NCBI GenBank assembly: GCA_046350355.1 | Contig: JAXMAN010000002.1 | Span: 1 to 64,000 of the forward strand | From: UBA966 sp046350355 | GTDB taxonomy: Bacteria; Planctomycetota; Phycisphaerae; Phycisphaerales; SM1A02 | DNA length: 64,000 bases | Direction of reading: 5' to 3' | In this document: positions 34,947-42,984 of the stretch, in pieces | Layout: the number at the start of each line of letters is the position of its first letter | Numbering within the stretch: position 1 is the first letter of the stretch | Position numbers and translations under genes: made by a program | Notes under the pieces: generated by a model | Databases searched by the model: none | Seen by the model: the letters and a program-made list of their open reading frames with translations, nothing else | Told to the model about the DNA's origin: nothing

Positions 34947-35885
34947 ATGCAGTCCCACGGCTCGAACGCTCCCACCGCCCGCCCCATGACGCGCGCCGAC
35001 TGGCAGGGCGTCTTCCCCGCCATCACCACGCCGCTCACCGCGGCGGACGAGGTCGATCTCGAGCTCTTCGGCCGCCACGCCGCGTGGATGGTCGGCCACG
35101 GCTGCGCGGGGCTCGTGACGCCGGGCTCGCTGGGCGAGGGCGGGCTGCTCTCGATGGACGAAAGGCGCGCGCTCTGGACGCGCGCCGTCGAGTGCGTCGG
35201 CGCGCAGGTGCCGGTGGTCGCGGCCGTCGGCGCGTGCAGCACGCGCGAGGCGGTGGCGATCGCGCGCGCCGCGCAGGCGTGCGGCTGCCGCGGGCTCATG
35301 GTGCTGCCGCCCTACGCGTACCGCGGCGACTGGCGCGAGACGCGCGCGCACTTCGCGGCGATCTTCGAGGCCACGCCGCTGGGGTGCATGCTCTACAACA
35401 ATCCGCCCGCCTACGGCACCGACGTGCGCCCCGAGCAGGTCGAGGAGCTGGCGCAGGCGCACGCGAACCTGCACGCCGTGAAGGAATCCAGCGGCGACAT
35501 CCGCCGCACGACCGCGATCCGCCACCGCCTGGGCGATCGCGTCGCGCTCTTCGTGGGCATCGACGACATGGTGCTCGAGGGCGTCGCCGCGGGCGCGACG
35601 GGATGGATCGCGGGCCTCGTCAACGGCTTCCCCGGCGAGAGCGTGCGCCTCTTCGAGCTGGCGATGGAAGGCCGCGCCGACGAGGCGGACGAGCTCTACC
35701 GCTGGTTCCTGCCGCTGCTGCGGCTGGACGCGGGTCCCGACTTCGTGCACCTGGTGAAGCTGGCGCAGGCGAGCGCGGGCTGGGGGAGCGAGCGGCTGCG
35801 CCTGCCGCGCCTGCCGCTGGAGCGCGACGCGCGCAACCGCGTGATGAGCGTCATCGACGCCGCGAAGAAGATGCGCGTCGGGTGA
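34947..35885 (+). CDS. Dihydrodipicolinate synthase family aldolase/deaminase
   Basis: 312 residues, a class I TIM-barrel lyase. The Schiff-base lysine is in LHAVKESSGDIRR (near residue 178) and the catalytic tyrosine in CMLYNNPPAYGTDVRPEQVE (near 150). The substrate loop TPGSLGEGGLLSMDERRALW replaces the GTTGE of true DapA, which argues against lysine biosynthesis. Next to a hydroxyproline epimerase, the best guess is the pyrroline-4-hydroxy-2-carboxylate deaminase. ATG at 34947 opens a 13-residue Ser/Pro leader; the ATG at 34986 (MTRADW) is an equally good start. Confidence 0.85.
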   Translation: MQSHGSNAPTARPMTRADWQGVFPAITTPLTAADEVDLELFGRHAAWMVGHGCAGLVTPGSLGEGGLLSMDERRALWTRAVECVGAQVPVVAAVGACSTREAVAIARAAQACGCRGLMVLPPYAYRGDWRETRAHFAAIFEATPLGCMLYNNPPAYGTDVRPEQVEELAQAHANLHAVKESSGDIRRTTAIRHRLGDRVALFVGIDDMVLEGVAAGATGWIAGLVNGFPGESVRLFELAMEGRADEADELYRWFLPLLRLDAGPDFVHLVKLAQASAGWGSERLRLPRLPLERDARNRVMSVIDAAKKMRVG

Positions 35886-35945
35886 CGCGGGCGGGTGCGC
35901 GACCACGCGCGACGGGTGCGACCACGCGCCGCGCCCCCGCGCGCC

Positions 35946-37334
35946 TCAGTTGCTCGCGCCCCAGTTGCCCAGCAGCAGGCCCAGGTCCGCGCCGTCGGTG
36001 GTGCCGCTGCGGTTGAGGTCGGTCACGCCGCCCTGGCCCCAGCCGCCCAGCAGTATCCCTAGGTCCGCGCCGTCGACGCGGTGGTCGCCGTTGATGTCGC
36101 CCAGCGGGGGCTCGCAGGTGTCGGGGACGCCGTTGCCGTCGGAGTCCGTCGGCAGCGGGTTTCCGACGATGCGGCGGATGCGGCCGACGGTGTGCTCGAC
36201 CACGTACATCTCGCCCAGCGCGTCGGTGCCGATGCAGACGGGCGTCGAGAGGCCCGACATCTGCGAGGTGCGCTCGACGAAGCCCGTGACGGCGCCGTTG
36301 ACCAGCTTGAAGCTGAAGAGCTTGCTGTTCTGGTAGTCGCCGAAGAAGTAGGTGCCGTCGAGGGCCGGCATCGCGCAGCCGTGATAGACGGTGCCGCCGG
36401 TGACGCAGAGGCCCACCGTGTGCGCGTAGTCGTAGACCGGCGTGATCAGGTTCGCGGGGCACGTGCAGTTGGCGTTGGAGGCGCAGACCAGCCCCTCCAT
36501 GCAGTTCCAGCCGAGGTTCGCGCCGCCGTCGAAGTCGGGGCGGATGCGGTCGATCTCCTCGCGCGAGGTGCCGCCGACATCGCCGATCCACAGGTCGCCG
36601 GTCGCGGTGTCGAAGCTCGCGCGGTAGGGGTTGCGCAGGCCGCGCAGGAAGACCTCGTGCGCGACGGTCGCGCTGGTCGCGTAGGGGTTGTCGGCGGGAA
36701 TCGCGTAGTTCGCGTCGGCGTCGGCGGGGAAGTCGTCGTGGTCGACGTCGATGCGCAGCAGCTTGCCCCAGAGCGAGGTGCTGCTCTGGCTGCGCGGCGG
36801 GCCGCTGGGATCGCCGGTGTAGCCGCCGTCGCCCAGCGGGATCCAGAGCTTGCCGTCGGGGCCGAAGCCGATCCATCCGCCCAGGTGGAAGCCCTGCGAG
36901 GAAGGGGACGCCAGCTTGAGGATCACGCGGCGCGAGGCGGGATCCGCCTGGTCCGGGTTGGTCGCGCTGCGCGTGTACTCGACGATCCAGACGACGATCG
37001 CGCTCGTGCCGCCGGTGGTGTGGTGGATGTAGAAGCGGCCGTTGGTGGCGTAGTCGGGGTGGAAGGCGATGCCGAGCATGCCGCTGTAGGTCTGCTCGGG
37101 AACCGCGGAGTCGATGTCCAGGAAGGGCGTCGACTGCAGGACGCCGTTCTTGATGAGCTTCACGACGCCGCGCTGCTCGGCGACGAAGAGACGCGCGTAG
37201 TCGCCGGGCGCGTGCGTCAGCATCACGGGCTTCGTGAGCCCCGAGGCGACCACCTGTCCGGCGATGTTCTGCGCGTGCGCGGCGGCCCCGAGGGCGCCCG
37301 CGACAAGGATGGCGGCGATGCGGCGTGGGAGCAT
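35946..37334 (-). CDS. PQQ-type soluble sugar dehydrogenase with dockerin-like tail
   Basis: 462 residues. A signal peptide (PRRIAAILVAGALGAAAHAQ) precedes a six-bladed glucose/sorbosone dehydrogenase-like propeller: VASGLTKPVMLTHAPGDYAR, YSGMLGIAFHPDYATNGRFY, GDGGYTGDPSGPPRSQSSTS, EVFLRGLRNPYRASFD, and DVGGTSREEIDRI. It should oxidise a sugar or sugar-like compound outside the cytoplasm. The last 65 residues hold two EF-hand/dockerin-like repeats (DINGDHRVDGADLGILLGGW; DLNRSGTTDGADLGLLLGNW). The frame stays open another 25 codons upstream through two palindromic repeats, but the signal peptide starts at 37334. Confidence 0.88.
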   Translation of the reverse strand: MLPRRIAAILVAGALGAAAHAQNIAGQVVASGLTKPVMLTHAPGDYARLFVAEQRGVVKLIKNGVLQSTPFLDIDSAVPEQTYSGMLGIAFHPDYATNGRFYIHHTTGGTSAIVVWIVEYTRSATNPDQADPASRRVILKLASPSSQGFHLGGWIGFGPDGKLWIPLGDGGYTGDPSGPPRSQSSTSLWGKLLRIDVDHDDFPADADANYAIPADNPYATSATVAHEVFLRGLRNPYRASFDTATGDLWIGDVGGTSREEIDRIRPDFDGGANLGWNCMEGLVCASNANCTCPANLITPVYDYAHTVGLCVTGGTVYHGCAMPALDGTYFFGDYQNSKLFSFKLVNGAVTGFVERTSQMSGLSTPVCIGTDALGEMYVVEHTVGRIRRIVGNPLPTDSDGNGVPDTCEPPLGDINGDHRVDGADLGILLGGWGQGGVTDLNRSGTTDGADLGLLLGNWGASN

Positions 37335-37355
37335 CCCCGCAACATAACGCCTCGC

Positions 37356-37425
37356 GGAAAATATGCCGGGCATGCCCGGCATGTTTCTTCGCGAAAAGGA
37401 GCCGGGCATGCCCGGCGTATTTTCG
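37356..37425. repeat. Two copies of a palindromic interspersed repeat
   Basis: Two copies of the 16-base palindrome GCCGGGCATGCCCGGC lie at 37365-37380 and 37401-37416, each flanked by AAAATAT-like and TATTTT-like arms (right arm of the first copy degraded to ATGTTTC, left arm of the second to GAAAAGGA). CTTCGCGAAAAG sits between them and can form its own small hairpin, so the pair could fold as one larger structure. It fills the gap between the divergent sugar dehydrogenase and ABC ATPase genes. Confidence 0.85.
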
Positions 37426-37456
37426 GGGTGGTAGCCTTCGCCGCCCGGCAGAACGC

Positions 37457-38296
37457 ATGATCCGAGTCGCCGATCTCCGCAAGTCCTACGGGACCATCCA
37501 CGCCCTCCGGGGCGTCTCCTTCCACGCGCGCCGTGGCGAGGTCTTCGGTCTTCTCGGTCCCAACGGCGCCGGCAAGAGCACGGCGATGGCCATCTGCATG
37601 GGCCTGGTCGCGCCCGACTCGGGCTCCGTCGTCATCGGCGACGCGGGCTCGCCGCGCGATCCGGCCGCGCGCCGCCACCTGGGCTTCGCGCCGCAGCAGC
37701 TCGCCCTCTACGAGCAGCTCTCGGCGCGAGAGAACCTCGTCTTCCTCGGCCGCGTCTACGGGCTGACGGACCCGCGCCGCCGCGCGGACGAGCTGCTCGA
37801 CATCGTCGGCCTGCTCCCGCGCGCGAAGGACCGCGTGCACGCCTACTCGGGCGGCATGCAGCGGCGCCTGAACCTCGCCGCCGCGCTCGTGCACGATCCG
37901 CCGGCGATCCTCCTGGACGAGCCGACCGCCGGCGTCGACCCGCAGAGCCGCAGCAGCATCCTCGAGGTCGTCCAGCGCCTGGCCGACGAGGGCCGCACCG
38001 TCATCTACACGACCCACTACATGGAGGAGGCGCAGCGCATCTGCAGCCGCGTCGCCATCGTGGACCAGGGGCGCGTGCTCGCCGAGGGCACCGTCCCCGA
38101 GCTCGTCGCGGCGCACGGCGGCGACAGCATCGTCGTCGTCTGCACCGAGAGCGGCGAGCAGCGCTCGCGCACGCGCGAGCCGCTGCGCGAGATCGAGCGC
38201 GCGCTCTCCACCGGCGGCGCCACCGAGGTGCGCATCGAGCCGCCGGACCTCGAGACGGTCTTCCTCACCCTCACCGGCCGGAGCCTTCGGGACTGA
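37457..38296 (+). CDS. ABC transporter ATP-binding protein (Nat/DrrA-like)
   Basis: 279 residues. Walker A is GPNGAGKSTAMAICMG (near residue 37), Q-loop FAPQQLALYEQLSAREN, signature YSGGMQRRLNLAAALVH, Walker B ILLDEPTAGVDPQSR and switch TTHYMEEAQRI. All are intact. The ~60-residue C-terminal extension (IEPPDLETVFLTLTGRSL) is typical of ABC-2 exporter ATPases of the DrrA/NatA type. The permease gene starts two bases after the stop, so they form one exporter. Cargo is unknown. It begins 32 bases downstream of the palindromic repeat pair. Confidence 0.92.
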   Translation: MIRVADLRKSYGTIHALRGVSFHARRGEVFGLLGPNGAGKSTAMAICMGLVAPDSGSVVIGDAGSPRDPAARRHLGFAPQQLALYEQLSARENLVFLGRVYGLTDPRRRADELLDIVGLLPRAKDRVHAYSGGMQRRLNLAAALVHDPPAILLDEPTAGVDPQSRSSILEVVQRLADEGRTVIYTTHYMEEAQRICSRVAIVDQGRVLAEGTVPELVAAHGGDSIVVVCTESGEQRSRTREPLREIERALSTGGATEVRIEPPDLETVFLTLTGRSLRD

Positions 38297-38298
38297 CC

Positions 38299-39636
38299 AT
38301 GCGCGCGATCCTCGTCCTGGCGATGAAGGACCTCCAGCTGCTGCTGCGCGACCGCGGCGCGGCCTTCTTCACCTTCGTCTTTCCGGTGGGGATCGCGCTC
38401 TTCTTCGGCTACGTCTTCAGCGGCAGCTCCTCCGAGCCGCTGCAGGTCGCGGCGTGGGTCGAGGAGCCTTCGCCGGCCGCGGAGCGGCTGGTGCGGTCGC
38501 TGGGCGAGGACGGCGGCTTCGAGCTCACCGTCGCGGAGAGCCGCGAGAAGGGCGAGGACCTCGTGCGCCGCGGCCGCGCGAGCGCGCTCATCGTCGTCCC
38601 CAAGGGCTACGCGGCGGGGCTGGACAACGTCTTCGCGGGCGGCGGCGCGCGGCTGGACCTGGTCGTCGATCCCTCGCGCAAGGCCGAGGGCGCGATGCTC
38701 GTGGGCAAGATGCACGAGGTCGCCTTCCGCACCGTCTTCACGAGCTTCTCCGAGCCGCAGCAGCTCGACCGCGTGCTCGACAACGCCGAGAAGAAGCTCC
38801 AGGAGGCGAAGCTCGGGCTCACCGAGCAGCTCGCCTTCCGCACCGTCTTCGGCGCGGTGCGCTCGTTGAGCGCGGGGGCGAAGGAGACGCCCGCGCCGGA
38901 TGCCGGCGCATCCGCCGCCTCGCCCGACGCCGCCGCCCCCGCCCCCAAATCCGCCGGCTCCGCGCTCAGCGGCTGGCAGCCGGTGACGGTCAAGATGACC
39001 GAGCTCCCGCTGCGCCGCGGCGTGCCGACCAACTCCTTCGCGATCTCCTTCATGCAGGGAATCGCGTGGGCGCTCTTCGGAGCCGTGCTCAGCTTCAGCT
39101 CCAGCATGGCCGAGGAGCGCGAGCGCGGCACGCTCGTGCGGCTGCAGGTCTCGCCGATGACGCCCGCGGGCATCCTGGCGGGCAAGACGCTCGCCTGCTT
39201 CATCACCTGCTTCGCGACGCAGTGGGTGCTGGTGGCGATCGGCGTCGCCTTCTTCAAGGTCGAGGTGAGCAGCTGGCCGTTGCTCGCGCTGACGAGCGCG
39301 GTCACCGCCTTCGCCTTCGCGGGCATCATGATGCTGCTGGCCGCGAGCTTCCGCACGCAGGGCGCCGCGCAGGGCGCGGGACGCGCGATCCTGCTGATGC
39401 TGGCGATGGTCGGCGGCGGCACCGTCCCCGTCGTCTTCATGCCCGCCTTCCTGCGCACCGCCAGCAGCGTCAGCCCCTTCAAGTGGGCGCTCATGGCCAA
39501 CGAGGGCGCCACCTGGCGCGGCTGGACCATCGGCGTCGCGGAGATGCAGCTCTCGCTGGGCGTGCTGCTGGCGATCGGCGTCATCGGACTCGGCAGCGGC
39601 CTGATGATGATGCGCCGCGCCGGCGCGCGCGCGTAG
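38299..39636 (+). CDS. ABC-2 type exporter permease
   Basis: 445 residues. One N-terminal membrane helix (FFTFVFPVGIALFFGYVFSG) is followed by a ~200-residue extracytoplasmic domain with an Ala/Pro-rich insert (~195-225), then five C-terminal helices starting NSFAISFMQGIAWALFGAVL and including the cytoplasmic ERERGTLVRLQVSPMTPAGI coupling segment. This is the YhhJ/DrrB-type ABC-2 permease plan. It pairs with the ATPase encoded immediately upstream. No accessory membrane-fusion protein is adjacent. Confidence 0.9.
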   Translation: MRAILVLAMKDLQLLLRDRGAAFFTFVFPVGIALFFGYVFSGSSSEPLQVAAWVEEPSPAAERLVRSLGEDGGFELTVAESREKGEDLVRRGRASALIVVPKGYAAGLDNVFAGGGARLDLVVDPSRKAEGAMLVGKMHEVAFRTVFTSFSEPQQLDRVLDNAEKKLQEAKLGLTEQLAFRTVFGAVRSLSAGAKETPAPDAGASAASPDAAAPAPKSAGSALSGWQPVTVKMTELPLRRGVPTNSFAISFMQGIAWALFGAVLSFSSSMAEERERGTLVRLQVSPMTPAGILAGKTLACFITCFATQWVLVAIGVAFFKVEVSSWPLLALTSAVTAFAFAGIMMLLAASFRTQGAAQGAGRAILLMLAMVGGGTVPVVFMPAFLRTASSVSPFKWALMANEGATWRGWTIGVAEMQLSLGVLLAIGVIGLGSGLMMMRRAGARA

Positions 39637-39643
39637 GCCGCGC

Positions 39644-41092
39644 CTACAGCAGCAGCCACGCCAGCAGCGTCACCACGACCGCGGCCAGCAGGTCCAGCAC
39701 GAGTCCCACGCGCGCCATCGTGCCCGAGGGGACGCGTCCGGTCGCGAAGGCCATCGCGTTGGGCGGCGTCCCCACCGGCAGCATGAAGGCGAGGCTCGCG
39801 CCCAGCGCGGCGGGAATCACCAGCGCCTGCGGCTTCAGCCCCAGCGATGGCGCGAGCGCGCCCAGGATCGGCACCGCCGTCGCCGTCAGCGCGGTGTTGC
39901 TGGCGATCTCGCTCGCGAAGACCAGCGAGACCACCACGATGCCCACGATCGCCGGCGCGGGCAGGCTGCCCAGCCCCGCGAAGGCGTTGCCGATCGCCGC
40001 GCTGAGCCCGCTGCGCTCCATCGCGGCGGCCAGTGCGAGTCCGCCGCCGAAGAGGATGAAGACGCCCCAGGGCATCTCGCGCGCGACGCTCCAGTCGAGC
40101 AGCGGCCGGTAGGGGCGCATCGTCCCCGGCAGCGTGAAGAGGGCGATCGCCGCGGCGATGGCGATCCCACCGTCGGTGAGCCCCGCTGGCCGCATGCCCG
40201 CGGGCCAGATCGGCGCGGTCACCCACGCCAGCACGGTCAGCGTGAAGATTGCCAGCGTCGCCCACCCCCCCAGATGCAGCCGTTCGCGGCGGTGCGCGCC
40301 CGCGTCGTCGAGCGCGCGGCCCGCGGCGGGAAGCTCGACCCCGTGCATCGGCAGCATCAGCAGCAGCGTTCCGACGCACAGCGGCCCGAAGACCAGCGCG
40401 ACCGGAAGTCCCACGCGCAGCCACTCCACGAACTCCACCGGCGTCCCCGACTCCGAGAGGTACTTCGCCGCGATCGCGTTGGGCGGGCTGCCCATGATCG
40501 TGACGACGCCGCCGACCGTCGCGCCGTACGCGACCGCGAGCATCGCCCCCGCGCCGAAGTTGCGCACCGCCGCCGCGCCGCGCGCATCCGGCGTCCCCGC
40601 GCGCACCGTGGCGCTCGCGACGATCCCAGCCGCCAGCGGCAGCATCATCGCCGCGGTCGCCGTGTTGCTCACGAAGGCGCTGATGCACGACGCCGCCAGG
40701 AAGAGCGCGACCACCACGCGCGCGGGCGATCGCCCCGCCAGCCGCAGCAGCGCCGCGGTGAAGCGCGCGCTCAGGCCGTGGCGCTCGAGCGCGGCGCCCA
40801 GCACCGTGCCGCCGGCGAAGAGGAAGATCACCTGGTCCGCGTAGCACGCGGCGCTGTCCTTGAAGCTCCCGATGCCCAGCAGCGGCAGCAGCAGCACCGG
40901 CAGCAGCGAGGTCGCCGCCATCGGCACCGCCTGCGTCATCCACCAGATCGCCATCCACACCAGCAGCGCAAGGGTCCACGCGGCGTCCGCGCCCAGGCCC
41001 AGGTGCGCGCCCGCGCAGGGATGCGTCCACAGGAGCGCCCCGGCGCCCGCCACCGGTCCCGCGATCACGGCGATGGGGCTGCCCGCGCGCAT
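39644..41092 (-). CDS. DASS (SLC13) family sodium/anion symporter
   Basis: 482 residues with 11-12 membrane helices. Both SNT sodium/substrate motifs are present (FVSNTATAAMMLPLAAG and ASNTALTATAVPILGALAP), along with GSPPNAIAAKYLSES and VGTPPNAMAFATGRVPSG, the two re-entrant PPNA segments. WMTQAVPMAATSLLPVLLLP is the usual early family segment. Members import di- and tricarboxylates or sulfate with sodium; the residues visible do not decide which. Convergent with the ABC permease, eight bases apart. Confidence 0.92.
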   Translation of the reverse strand: MRAGSPIAVIAGPVAGAGALLWTHPCAGAHLGLGADAAWTLALLVWMAIWWMTQAVPMAATSLLPVLLLPLLGIGSFKDSAACYADQVIFLFAGGTVLGAALERHGLSARFTAALLRLAGRSPARVVVALFLAASCISAFVSNTATAAMMLPLAAGIVASATVRAGTPDARGAAAVRNFGAGAMLAVAYGATVGGVVTIMGSPPNAIAAKYLSESGTPVEFVEWLRVGLPVALVFGPLCVGTLLLMLPMHGVELPAAGRALDDAGAHRRERLHLGGWATLAIFTLTVLAWVTAPIWPAGMRPAGLTDGGIAIAAAIALFTLPGTMRPYRPLLDWSVAREMPWGVFILFGGGLALAAAMERSGLSAAIGNAFAGLGSLPAPAIVGIVVVSLVFASEIASNTALTATAVPILGALAPSLGLKPQALVIPAALGASLAFMLPVGTPPNAMAFATGRVPSGTMARVGLVLDLLAAVVVTLLAWLLL

Positions 41093-41114
41093 GCGCTGCT
41101 CCTTCGTGGCGTCG

Positions 41115-42347
41115 TCACGGTTCCGCGAGCGGCAGCGCCATCACGAGCGCCGTCGGCATCATCGGGTAGCGGATCTCGAGCCGGAAGTGGTCGTAGCCCG
41201 CGCGCGCACGGCCCAGCCACGCGAAGACATCCTCGACGAGCTCGGCGAAGCGCGGGATCGCCTGCGTGGCGGCGGGCGCCTCCGCGTCGTCGACCTGCAC
41301 CGGGCGCTCGGCCATCGGAAGCGCATCGCGCTCGCGCTCGGGCGAGGGCGCCGCGCTCCCGCCCAGGAGCTGGCTGAAGAGACGCGCCGTCACCGGCCGG
41401 CCCAGCGGCAGCGCGCGCTCCACGTAGAGGTCGAAGACCAGCGTCTCGATCGGCAGGTCGAGCTGGATCATGAGCTCGGCGTTCTCGGAGTCGGTCGTGC
41501 GCACGACGGGCGCGATCGCCTCGTAGTGCTCGCCGATCACGAGCGAGACCTCGTTCGCGGAGCCGATGCCCGTCTCGGGCAGCTCGTACCAGGCGCCGTT
41601 GCTGGTCTTCACCGGACGCAGCGCCGCGGGCGGGATCGTCGAGTACGCGCCCACGAGCGGCGGTCCCTCGGGATCGACGGACGGATCGAGCGGCCGCACC
41701 GAGCTCGGCGGACCGTCGGCCCCCGGCGCGCGGAAGCGCCGTCGCGCGACCGGCCAGGCGAGGTCGTGGCGCATGCGGCGCAGGCGCGTGAACCCGCCGA
41801 CCATCGCGATGTCCACGAAGCCCGGCTTCGAGCGGCTGCCGGAGATCACCGTCATCATCGAGCGCGTGGCGACGTCGATCCCCCAGAGGGCCGCGTTGGC
41901 CTGGAAGGCCATGCGGCGGAACTCGAAGGTGGCGTCCTCGTGCGCGTCGTGGCGGCGGCACTGCAGCAGCATCGCGCGGAAGGCCGTGCGCGTGCCCGCG
42001 TGCTCGCGGACCACCTGCGAGAGCTGCGCGAGCGCGTCGTCCAGGCGCTCGATCGCCTCGTGCGAGGCGTGCGAGCCGCGCAGCGCGCGCGTGAGGATGC
42101 GCAGGCCGGGATCGCCGGGCAGGTGCTCGCCGCCGACGAAGACATCCGGCTCCTGCGCGAAGCGCACGATGCGCCAGGAGAGGCTCTTGTCCACGCGCAG
42201 CAGGCGCGAGAGGGCGAGGGAGTTGATGCGGTCGGCGCCGATGGACGCGATCGCCTCGCGCAGCGCGGCGCGGACCGATTCGAGGGCGCGCTTGGCGGCG
42301 GCCTCGAAGGTCTCCTTCGGCGGGTCTTTCGCGTCGGTCCCGATCAT
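41115..42347 (-). CDS. Unrecognised 410-residue protein, paralogue of the product at 49619-50845
   Basis: 410 residues, cytoplasmic by appearance. The N-terminal third is helical and contains LALSRLLRVDKSLSWRIVRF (about 45-64), which reads like a helix-turn-helix, then GEHLPGDPGLRILTRALRG. Later parts include FEFRRMAFQANAALWGIDVA, FVDIAMVGGFTRLRRMRHDL, TLVFDLYVERALPL and a terminal RLEIRYPMMPTALVMALPL. The product at 49619-50845 matches in the same order at each of these points, so the two belong to one family. I do not know the family. The HTH-like segment suggests a regulator with a large sensory domain, but that is inference. An ATG at 42347 is chosen; the 411-codon length matches the paralogue. 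Confidence 0.75.
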   Translation of the reverse strand: MIGTDAKDPPKETFEAAAKRALESVRAALREAIASIGADRINSLALSRLLRVDKSLSWRIVRFAQEPDVFVGGEHLPGDPGLRILTRALRGSHASHEAIERLDDALAQLSQVVREHAGTRTAFRAMLLQCRRHDAHEDATFEFRRMAFQANAALWGIDVATRSMMTVISGSRSKPGFVDIAMVGGFTRLRRMRHDLAWPVARRRFRAPGADGPPSSVRPLDPSVDPEGPPLVGAYSTIPPAALRPVKTSNGAWYELPETGIGSANEVSLVIGEHYEAIAPVVRTTDSENAELMIQLDLPIETLVFDLYVERALPLGRPVTARLFSQLLGGSAAPSPERERDALPMAERPVQVDDAEAPAATQAIPRFAELVEDVFAWLGRARAGYDHFRLEIRYPMMPTALVMALPLAEP

Positions 42348-42406
42348 CGCATCCGCGCGCCGCCCGGACCGGACAGCGCGCGCTCCTCCCACGCCGCGGT
42401 CGGCCG

Positions 42407-42442
42407 CTCCCGCCCCGGCAGCGTCGCTGCGCGGGGCGGGAG
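42407..42442 (-). terminator. Strong hairpin after the histone H1-like gene
   Basis: CTCCCGCCCCG (42407-42417) pairs with CGGGGCGGGAG (42432-42442), continued by GCAGC/GCTGC around a GTC loop, with a single bulged G. The 16-bp stem lies about 50 bases after the H1-like stop on the leftward transcript. No T run follows, so it could end transcription with help or stabilise the 3' end of the short mRNA. Confidence 0.5.
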
Positions 42443-42490
42443 GACCGAGGTTCGCCTGGCCGGGCGCGGCACCCGTCCAGGCGGCGCGCC

Positions 42491-42784
42491 TCAGGCGCGC
42501 GAGGTGCCGCGACCCTTGCGGGCGGGCTTCTTGTCGACGGCGGCGCGCATCTTGGCGACGCGCTTGTTGACCGCCTTGAAGAGCTGCTTCTCCGCAGCGA
42601 TGAGCTGCTTCTCGGCGCGCAGGAGCTTCTTCTCGCCGGTGTGGAGCGCGCCTTCCATCTGCGCCATCGCGCTCTTGGCGGCGGGCTTCTTCGCAGAGGC
42701 CTTCGCGGCGGACTTCTTCACGGACTTCTTCGCGGTCTTCTTCGGTGCGGCCACTGCGGTCGCACCCTTCTTCTTCTTGGCCAT
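42491..42784 (-). CDS. Histone H1-like Lys/Ala-rich DNA-binding protein
   Basis: 97 residues, extremely basic. The first 38 residues are Lys/Ala-rich with SPKK-like units (PKKTAKKSVKKSAAKASAKK), like bacterial histone H1 homologues (Hc1/HctA type) and H1 C-terminal tails. The rest is a helical heptad region (EKKLLRAEKQLIAAEKQLFK) that could dimerise. It probably binds DNA without sequence preference and helps condense the nucleoid. AAGGGAA lies eight bases before the ATG. Single-gene unit bounded by a strong hairpin. Confidence 0.8.
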   Translation of the reverse strand: MAKKKKGATAVAAPKKTAKKSVKKSAAKASAKKPAAKSAMAQMEGALHTGEKKLLRAEKQLIAAEKQLFKAVNKRVAKMRAAVDKKPARKGRGTSRA

Positions 42785-42984
42785 GGCCAGTTCCCTTGGT
42801 CGGAGTCAGGTGGCGCGTGCGCTTCGGCGACACGCGTGGGCGGATCGTAACGAAGGAAGGCTCGAAGCGCGACCGCAGCGCGCGCTCGAACCGCGCTGTG
42901 GGCTCATGGGACGCGCACGATTGCACGCATGCGCAAAAGCCATCCCGGGGCGTGCAGGCGCATCGAAGCGATATCTTGCGCGTC

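Noticed and set aside
37356..37425. N-terminal extension of the sugar dehydrogenase through the palindromic repeats
   Set aside because: The extension (25 codons) comes from a repeat that is open in all frames; the signal peptide begins at 37334.
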